NCBI GenBank assembly: GCA_004296865.1
Contig: SCVQ01000416.1
Span: 1-12,027, forward strand
Source: Nitrospirota bacterium
GTDB lineage: Bacteria > Nitrospirota > Nitrospiria > Nitrospirales > Nitrospiraceae
Direction: 5' to 3'
Length of the DNA stretch: 12,027 bases
Below the pieces are notes generated by a model. It saw only the letters and a program-made list of their open reading frames with translations, ran no database searches and was not told the DNA's origin. This document shows positions 6,263 through 12,027 of the stretch, piece after piece (the stretch's first letter is position 1; each line of letters begins with the position of its first letter). A program made the translations under genes and the position numbers.

Positions 6263-6784
6263 TTGATATCTCTGACTCATACCGCTCGATTGTGGTCCCT
6301 GTTCGCCATCCTCGCCCTCATTCTTCCCACAACCGGATTCGCCGCCGATCTCACCAGCCCGGAGGGCGTATTGCGAATCTTGGTGCAGGCGAATGTCGAC
6401 AAAGACTTTGCCACAATTTCCCGGCTGATGGCTCACGATGACGATGCTGTCAGCTACACGATCGAGGGACGCAAGTACGTCGGGTGGAATGACTTTGCCC
6501 GTGACATGCAGAGTGAGTTCGACTCCGTCACGCGCCTGGACATTCCGATCACCCAGCTGAAGGTGTGGACGCGCGGCGAGACCGCGTGGTTCGTCATGGA
6601 ACTGGACTATATCCGCTACATCGGCAGCGGCAAGGAAGAAGTGAAGATGGTCCTGCCCCTGCGCGAAACCGGGATCATGGAACGGCGCAATGGCCAGTGG
6701 ATCCTGGTGACGTTTCACGAATCCTTCCGGAGCGAGGCCGCGATCATGCCTTCGAACAACCAGGCCTTTCCATCTCTGCAATAG
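6263..6784 (+). CDS. Exported NTF2-like (SnoaL/DUF4440-type) protein
   Basis: The 173-residue product has a Sec signal peptide with a likely cut after GFA at residue 27. One NTF2-like cone domain follows: an N-terminal helix (SPEGVLRILVQANVDKDF), a middle strand region and the family-style ending in two strands, ETGIMERRNGQWILVTFHESF (in two parts, about 136-156). Such domains are either small-ligand pockets or simple binding modules; catalytic residues are not evident. The start is TTG 6263, with AAGGAGG 4 nt upstream; no ATG or GTG fits the signal peptide. It is the first gene of a plus-strand set with the TPR protein (13-nt gap) and the PHM-like copper protein, all exported. Confidence 0.75.
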   Translation: MISLTHTARLWSLFAILALILPTTGFAADLTSPEGVLRILVQANVDKDFATISRLMAHDDDAVSYTIEGRKYVGWNDFARDMQSEFDSVTRLDIPITQLKVWTRGETAWFVMELDYIRYIGSGKEEVKMVLPLRETGIMERRNGQWILVTFHESFRSEAAIMPSNNQAFPSLQ

Positions 6785-6797
6785 GAGCGCCGCTTCT

Positions 6798-7610
6798 TTG
6801 CCCCTACATTCGCTTATACCTTCTCTTGAGAATGCGACGAACCGCTCTCGCACCAGTCCGCAGAAAGTTTCTCTCCGATTGAAACTGCTGGCAGCCTGCG
6901 CGCTGCTGTTGCTGACAGCTTTCCCGGCTGCGTCGCAGCCCCCTGCGCCGCCATCCGACTATCCCCAATCGCTGGAGCAAGACCTGAAGAAACTGCTGGA
7001 GACCCAGGCGCAGGATTCATCGGATCCTCGCCAACTCATCCAACTGGCCGGGCTCTATCTTGAGATCGGCGAAGAACTCTACAGCGAGAAGGCTCAGAAG
7101 CTCGCCGCCTTCGATGAAGGTGCGCGGCTGGCCAAACGCGCCATCGAATTAGACGAGAACAACGCAGAGGCCCACTACCTCTACGCCGCCAACCTGGGCA
7201 ACGCAGCAGACACGAAGGGCATAGCCGCCTCGCTCCTGGCACTGGACGAGATCAAGGCCCATGCCAGACGGACGTTGGAACTGCAAAAAGACCACGTAGC
7301 GGCGTTGCACATGGCCGGCATGATGCTGGAAGAATTGCCCCAGTTCATGGGAGGTAATCGGGCCGTGGCACTGGACTACTTGAAGCGAGCCGCGACGATC
7401 GATCCGAATTATTCCCACGTCCGGCTGGACTTGGCCAAGATGTACTTGAAGCGACGGGACCCCGAGTCGGCCAAGCGCGAGTTACTGGCCATCCTGAGCA
7501 TGGACCAACCAAGCGACGCCTATCCCTGGGCGCATCGTTACCGTCCCGAGGCCGAACGGCTCCTGACCTCGTTGAAACCCGACGAGTCAGCGAGCACCGG
7601 AACCAGATAA
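6798..7610 (+). CDS. Exported TPR-repeat protein
   Basis: The protein is mostly helical. TPR-like units are seen at about residues 107-135 (ARLAKRAIELDENNAEAHYLYA), 150-180 and 190-235 (DYLKRAATIDPNYSHVRLDLAKMYL). The DTKGIAASLLALDEIK segment and overall order recall TatT/RMDN-like TPR proteins, but this is a resemblance only. A hydrophobic signal peptide (LKLLAACALLLLTAFPAASQ) means periplasmic location. The start is uncertain. TTG 6798 has AGGAG 10 nt upstream, overlapping the previous stop, and gives 270 residues with a long N-region. TTG 6879 gives a compact signal peptide (MKLLAAC...) but a weak SD. Likely a scaffold for the neighbouring exported proteins, which is inferred from position. 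Confidence 0.72.
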   Translation: MPLHSLIPSLENATNRSRTSPQKVSLRLKLLAACALLLLTAFPAASQPPAPPSDYPQSLEQDLKKLLETQAQDSSDPRQLIQLAGLYLEIGEELYSEKAQKLAAFDEGARLAKRAIELDENNAEAHYLYAANLGNAADTKGIAASLLALDEIKAHARRTLELQKDHVAALHMAGMMLEELPQFMGGNRAVALDYLKRAATIDPNYSHVRLDLAKMYLKRRDPESAKRELLAILSMDQPSDAYPWAHRYRPEAERLLTSLKPDESASTGTR

Positions 7611-7644
7611 GCCTCGTGGCCGCTGAATCAAAGGAGCCCCTCCC

Positions 7645-8658
7645 ATGAAACACCTCCCCCTCATCCTGATGCTGTGCTTGGCCCCGGTTGGAACCGCCCT
7701 GGCAGACGGCGGTCATCACCACCAATCTGCTGCCCCCCAGGCCTCCGTTGCTCTTTCCAACGAGGTCAAGACCAACGTGTCGATCACGGGGAATACCCTG
7801 ACGATCACATACGGGCCCCTCGACCTGCCAACCGGCCATGACGGGGAGTTGGCCGCCAGCATCCCCAAACACATCTTTCAGCTCCCGCAAGACCGGTTCT
7901 TGGTCGGCTACAAGTCCGCCGTCTTTACGAAGGACGGCACTCCGCTTCCGCGCCAGTACCTGCACCACATCCTGCTGATCAACCTCGACAAAGAAGGCGT
8001 GTCGTGCCCGGGCGAACCGCTGTTTTTCGCCGGGGCCGGCCTCGAGATGAACGAGACCAAATTTCCTTCCGGCTACGGAGTCAAGCTTGGAAAGGACCAG
8101 AAGCTCATGACGATCGTCGCGTTCTACCATGGCGCGCCGCCGACCAAAGACGTCATGGCGACGTTCACCATGGAACTGGCCCCGAAGGGGACGCCCATGC
8201 AGGAGCTGGACGTCTACCAGGTCGGGGTCAACGTGGTCTGCTACAGCAAGTTCGACAACCGTCGGCAGGATGAAAGCGACGAAGGGATCGAGATCCAGCC
8301 CGGCGTGCAGGTGGACAAGGCGCCGCTTAAATTTCGGATGGACGGCTGCGTGAAGTTCGCCTACCCCCATGCCCACGATCAGGCCCTCCTGATCGCCCTG
8401 GAGAACAAGACGAGGCAGCAAACCCTCCTCCGGACCGTCCCGGAAGTCGATTCGGACGGCACGTTCCGGTCATTCCAGCCGCATCAGGTCTATCAAAACG
8501 AACAGGGGTTTGAAGTCAACACCCAGGACGACTATGAACTCGTGATGGTTCATCATCGCCCGCTCCAGGCCCCGCTGCTACACCACGGCATGGGCAATTA
8601 TCTGCTCTACATGACAGCGGGCAAATGCCCAAGCACCCAGGCGGCCCTCAATCACTGA
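7645..8658 (+). CDS. Exported copper monooxygenase-like protein (PHM/DBH-type jelly-roll)
   Basis: The 337-residue protein has a signal peptide cut near TALA (residue 20) and a His-rich new N-terminus (DGGHHH). I see the ordered copper-ligand pattern of the type II ascorbate-dependent monooxygenases (PHM, DBH). H107-H108 lie in YLHHILLIN and H162 in VAFYHGAP (the CuH set). H242 and H244 lie in YPHAHDQ, and M316 in HGMGNYLLYM (the CuM set). In rat PHM the matching residues are, from memory, H107, H108, H172, H242, H244 and M314. The spacing and surroundings (strand after HH, a VNTQDDYELVMVHHR strand before the Met) agree. Known members hydroxylate peptides or dopamine with two coppers; the substrate here is unknown, and a non-enzymatic copper role is possible. 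ATG 7645 has AAGGAG 8 nt upstream. The gene lies 34 nt after the TPR gene. Confidence 0.6.
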   Translation: MKHLPLILMLCLAPVGTALADGGHHHQSAAPQASVALSNEVKTNVSITGNTLTITYGPLDLPTGHDGELAASIPKHIFQLPQDRFLVGYKSAVFTKDGTPLPRQYLHHILLINLDKEGVSCPGEPLFFAGAGLEMNETKFPSGYGVKLGKDQKLMTIVAFYHGAPPTKDVMATFTMELAPKGTPMQELDVYQVGVNVVCYSKFDNRRQDESDEGIEIQPGVQVDKAPLKFRMDGCVKFAYPHAHDQALLIALENKTRQQTLLRTVPEVDSDGTFRSFQPHQVYQNEQGFEVNTQDDYELVMVHHRPLQAPLLHHGMGNYLLYMTAGKCPSTQAALNH

Positions 8659-8671
8659 CGGGCCTGCAATC

Positions 8672-8700
8672 TTGTCTTGCGCCGCCCGGGCTTGTATTAT
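8672..8700 (+). promoter_or_regulatory. Sigma70-type promoter of the yqeY-like gene
   Basis: TTGTCT (8672-8677), a 17-nt spacer and TATTAT (8695-8700, five of six) form a good promoter 40 nt before the ATG. It separates the housekeeping YqeY gene from the exported-protein set upstream. Confidence 0.6.
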
Positions 8701-8740
8701 AGCGGCCGGACATCCTCATCGCGTTACGGAGGGCATTCCT

Positions 8741-9187
8741 ATGTCACTGCATGACCGACTCTCCGATGACCTGAAACAGGCCATGAAGGCCAGGGATCAG
8801 CTTCGCATGGACGTGATCCGCATGATCAAGGCCGCCGTGCTGAACAAAGAGATCGAGTTGAAAAAGGACCTGGACGACGCCGAGATGAGCCGCATCATGA
8901 CCCAGCTCATCAAGCAGCGCAAAGAGTCGGTCGAGCAGTATCAGAAGGCCAAGCGGGATGACCTAGCGGGGAAGGAACTCAAGGAAATCACGATCATCGA
9001 AGGCTATCTACCCAAAGCCCTTTCCCAGGACGAAATCGCCCAGATCGTCGAGGCCGTCATACGGGAAACCGGCGCCGCCACGCTCAAGGACATGGGCAAC
9101 GTCATGAAAGCGGCCATGGCCCGTCTGGCCGGCCAGACGGTGGACGGCAAGCAAGTCAGTGACCTGGTGCGATCCAAACTCACGTAA
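8741..9187 (+). CDS. GatB/YqeY domain-containing protein
   Basis: This 148-residue stand-alone protein matches the YqeY family throughout. It starts MSLHDRLSDDLKQAMKARD and contains RMIKAAVLNKEIE, KQRKESVEQYQKAKRDDLAGKE, EGYLPKALSQDEI and the ending GNVMKAAMARLAGQTVDGKQVSDLVRSKL (in parts). It is related to the tail domain of the amidotransferase subunit GatB, which contacts tRNA. YqeY itself is often linked to translation or tRNA quality, but its exact role is unsettled. It is all-helical and cytoplasmic. The start ATG 8741 has GGAGGG 7 nt upstream. The family often lies near rpsU, dnaG or rpoD; here the next gene is a LOG protein 81 nt on. Confidence 0.93.
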   Translation: MSLHDRLSDDLKQAMKARDQLRMDVIRMIKAAVLNKEIELKKDLDDAEMSRIMTQLIKQRKESVEQYQKAKRDDLAGKELKEITIIEGYLPKALSQDEIAQIVEAVIRETGAATLKDMGNVMKAAMARLAGQTVDGKQVSDLVRSKLT

Positions 9188-9268
9188 GCCTCCCTTCCCC
9201 TTGTCTTCCTGTCACCCATATCTTGCTCGGCGCTCAAGCCGGCTGTTCCGTCCAATGAGGCATGCTCG

Positions 9269-9850
9269 ATGAAGCGGGTCTGTGTGTTTTGTGGGTCCAG
9301 CACGGGATCGAATCCCCTCTTTCAAGAAGCCGCTAGAGGGATGGGTGCGGCAATCGCCCGACGCGGATTGGGCCTTGTCTATGGCGGCGGCGGGATCGGG
9401 CTCATGGCTGTCGTCGCAGACGCGGCGCTGGCGGAAGGGGGCGAGGTCACCGGCGTGATCCCCGCCGCGCTGGGGGCCAAGGAAGTCGCCCATGCAAGAC
9501 TGAGCGACCTCCGAGTGGTCGGCTCCATGCACGAACGCAAGGCCCTCATGGCCGACCTCTCCGATGCCTTCCTCGCCCTACCCGGCGCTTATGGAACGCT
9601 CGATGAGTTCTGCGAGATGTTGACCTGGGCCCAACTCGGCCTGCACCGGAAGCCCTGCGGCCTCTTGAACGTCGGCGGCTTCTACGATCATCTCCTCGCG
9701 CACTTCGACCGCCTGGTGACCGACGGACTCCTCAGCCCCCTCAACCGCTCGCTGGTCATCGAGGCCAAAACCCCGGACGACCTCCTCGACGCGCTGGTTC
9801 AGTATCAGGCACCAATTCAAAAGCAGTGGATCGAGAAAGAAGAAGCGTAA
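9269..9850 (+). CDS. LOG-family protein (cytokinin riboside 5'-monophosphate phosphoribohydrolase-like)
   Basis: The 193-residue Rossmann-fold protein carries the family features: VCVFCGSSTGSNPLF at the start, the GGGGIGLM nucleotide loop (39-46), MHERK (87-91) and the PGAYGTLDE active segment (105-113). LOG enzymes release free base from nucleoside monophosphates, and bacterial members often act on AMP or cytokinin nucleotides. The usual PGGxGT has Ala at the second Gly (A106), and GLMG has Ala at 47. Both are mild changes; R90 and E113, the expected catalytic pair, are kept. The C-terminal helix ends in a charged tail. ATG 9269 has GAGG 8 nt upstream. No clear promoter was found in the 81-nt gap after yqeY, so co-transcription is possible. 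It converges on the sugar transferase gene. Confidence 0.92.
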   Translation: MKRVCVFCGSSTGSNPLFQEAARGMGAAIARRGLGLVYGGGGIGLMAVVADAALAEGGEVTGVIPAALGAKEVAHARLSDLRVVGSMHERKALMADLSDAFLALPGAYGTLDEFCEMLTWAQLGLHRKPCGLLNVGGFYDHLLAHFDRLVTDGLLSPLNRSLVIEAKTPDDLLDALVQYQAPIQKQWIEKEEA

Positions 9851-9878
9851 GGGCAGTGCACAGTTGCCTTCGTCACTC

Positions 9879-11024
9879 CTAATGGGCACGCCGCTCAAGA
9901 ATCGTGATGAGAATCACGATCAGTGCCGCCTGAGCCAATAGTAAAATCGCATCCCTCGTATCCGCATTGCGCAGCACGATGGCTGACAACCCCAGACAGA
10001 TCGTCAAGGCAAAGATCACATCGACACTCGCCCGCTTGCTTCCAAGAACCCGCGCAAGGCGGTGATGCAAGTGATCTGTCCCCACATAGTCGATCCATTC
10101 CTTGATCGTACCGACCTTCCCCGTCACGATCCTCTCGACGGTGATGTGAATCATATCGTAAATGAGGACGCCGAAAATGAGCAACGGGTTGCTAAACGAC
10201 ACAATGGGGTTGTTATCGGCCCAGTTGCCTTTCACCGCGAGACAGGCGAGCGTGAAGCCTAAAAAGGTGGAACCCCCATCACCAAGAAAAATCAGGGCCG
10301 GCTTTTGACCGGTTCGGAAATTATAGGGGAAAAATCCCAGGGAGGCCCCCGTGATGGCCACCGCGAGCCAAGCCAGAGCCGGTTGATCAGTCTCGTAGGC
10401 GACCAGCCCCATGAAGAAGGCCATGAGCATAGCCGTGCCTGCGGCCAGGCCATCCATGCCGTCAAAAAAATTGAACGCATTCGTGATGCCCACGATCCAG
10501 AGGAAGGTGAGAAACACATTGATCACATTCCCTACCGGCCCTTGAGGAAGCAAGTGGAGCAGGACGCCCGAATAGATGACCAGCCCAGATGCCAGCATCT
10601 GCGCCGCCAGCTTGCCCCAAGCCGGCAATTCACTGGCATCATCCCAGACCCCCACGACCAACAACAGCGACCCGGCCAGCAGGATCGTTCCCATATCGCT
10701 GAGCAGGACCGAATTGGCCAGCACCGCTCCAGCAAACCCCAGGTAGACCGCGACCCCGCCGATCCGCGGGGTCGGCTTCCGGTGGATCTTCCGCTCCGAC
10801 GGCTGATCCACCAGTCCCCACTGCCTCCCCAAACGTATCATCACCGGCGTTAAGGCCAATGATGTTGTGAAGGCGAGAAGAAAAATATAGAGCCACCGTA
10901 TCCCTTCGATGAAAAAGAACTCGCGAACCGGCGGCAGCAGCAAAACGAGGATGGTGCAGAACCCGCTCAGGGCCAACCACCGGGTCCATCCTGTTTCATC
11001 TTGATCGTCCTGCTTCATGGCCAT
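9879..11024 (-). CDS. MraY/WecA-type polyprenyl-phosphate sugar-1-phosphate transferase
   Basis: This 381-residue polytopic membrane protein transfers a sugar-1-phosphate from a UDP-sugar to undecaprenyl phosphate, the first membrane step of a surface polysaccharide. The family motifs are present in order: KIHRKPTPRIGG (79-90), GVWDD (125-129, Mg-binding Asp pair), NAFNFFDGMDGLA (182-194), FLGDGGS (246-252) and the His motif DHLHHRL (317-323). The DHLHH loop and SERKIHRKPTPRIGG segment point to the WecA/TagO/RgpG branch, not MraY. About 11 hydrophobic segments span residues 17-375. ATG 11024 starts 3 nt after the stop of the aminotransferase gene, so translation is probably coupled; ATG 11018 is an alternative and neither has a strong SD. 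Gene name withheld because the sugar is unknown. Confidence 0.92.
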   Translation of the reverse strand: MAMKQDDQDETGWTRWLALSGFCTILVLLLPPVREFFFIEGIRWLYIFLLAFTTSLALTPVMIRLGRQWGLVDQPSERKIHRKPTPRIGGVAVYLGFAGAVLANSVLLSDMGTILLAGSLLLVVGVWDDASELPAWGKLAAQMLASGLVIYSGVLLHLLPQGPVGNVINVFLTFLWIVGITNAFNFFDGMDGLAAGTAMLMAFFMGLVAYETDQPALAWLAVAITGASLGFFPYNFRTGQKPALIFLGDGGSTFLGFTLACLAVKGNWADNNPIVSFSNPLLIFGVLIYDMIHITVERIVTGKVGTIKEWIDYVGTDHLHHRLARVLGSKRASVDVIFALTICLGLSAIVLRNADTRDAILLLAQAALIVILITILERRAH

Positions 11025-11027
11025 TCT

Positions 11028-12027
<1,000 letters not shown>

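Noticed and set aside
7345..8421. 358-codon open frame on the minus strand across the TPR and PHM-like genes
   Set aside because: Its translation is low-complexity, Arg/Gly/His-rich and matches no family, while the opposite strand has signal peptides, SD sites and conserved motifs. Long antisense frames are common in GC-rich DNA.
9851..9878. Shared terminator between the LOG and sugar-transferase genes
   Set aside because: Only a weak GU-containing stem is possible (GGCAGT with GTTGCC) and there is no T-run on either strand.

Overview
The window looks like ordinary chromosomal DNA from a GC-rich Gram-negative bacterium. Supporting signs are a lipobox lipoprotein, several Sec signal peptides, an HtpX protease, a squalene-synthase-family enzyme (hopanoid-type lipids) and polyprenyl-phosphate sugar transfer. 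The mix of small secreted copper proteins, a divergent FmdB-type zinc ribbon and conserved hypotheticals suggests a Nitrospirota (Nitrospira-like) genome, but that is inference from gene flavour, not a search result. No phage, plasmid, CRISPR, rRNA or tRNA was seen. The right end is a run of about 95 bases that are almost all C and is very probably artefactual.

Layout, left to right. Positions 1-179 are non-coding and rich in inverted repeats. A minus-strand pair follows: a secreted cupredoxin (1669-1235) whose stop overlaps the GTG start of a squalene/phytoene synthase (1235-180). htpX (1906-2790, plus) is read divergently and ends in a strong intrinsic terminator that lies partly inside the 3' end of the next, convergent gene. 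A minus-strand set runs 4164 to 2847: a secreted hypothetical, an FmdB-like zinc ribbon and a small hypothetical. An MFS transporter (4305-5768, plus) has a perfect extended -10 box only 6 nt before its ATG, suggesting a leaderless mRNA. A small lipoprotein (6033-5803) converges on it.

A plus-strand set of three exported proteins follows: an NTF2-like protein (6263-6784), a TPR protein (6798-7610) and a 337-residue protein (7645-8658). In the last I recognise, in order, all the copper-ligand motifs of the peptidylglycine/dopamine monooxygenase fold (HH, H, HxH, M). A YqeY protein (8741-9187) has its own promoter, and a LOG-family protein (9269-9850) follows it. The right end carries a surface-polysaccharide pair on the minus strand: a DegT/DnrJ/EryC1 aminotransferase, cut by the poly-C end, followed 3 nt later by a MraY/WecA-type sugar-phosphate transferase.

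Most genes are housekeeping or envelope functions. The best candidate for new biology is the PHM-like copper protein and its two exported neighbours. The next most interesting items are the dyad over their promoter, the leaderless MFS gene, the altered zinc ribbon and the inverted-repeat element at the left end.
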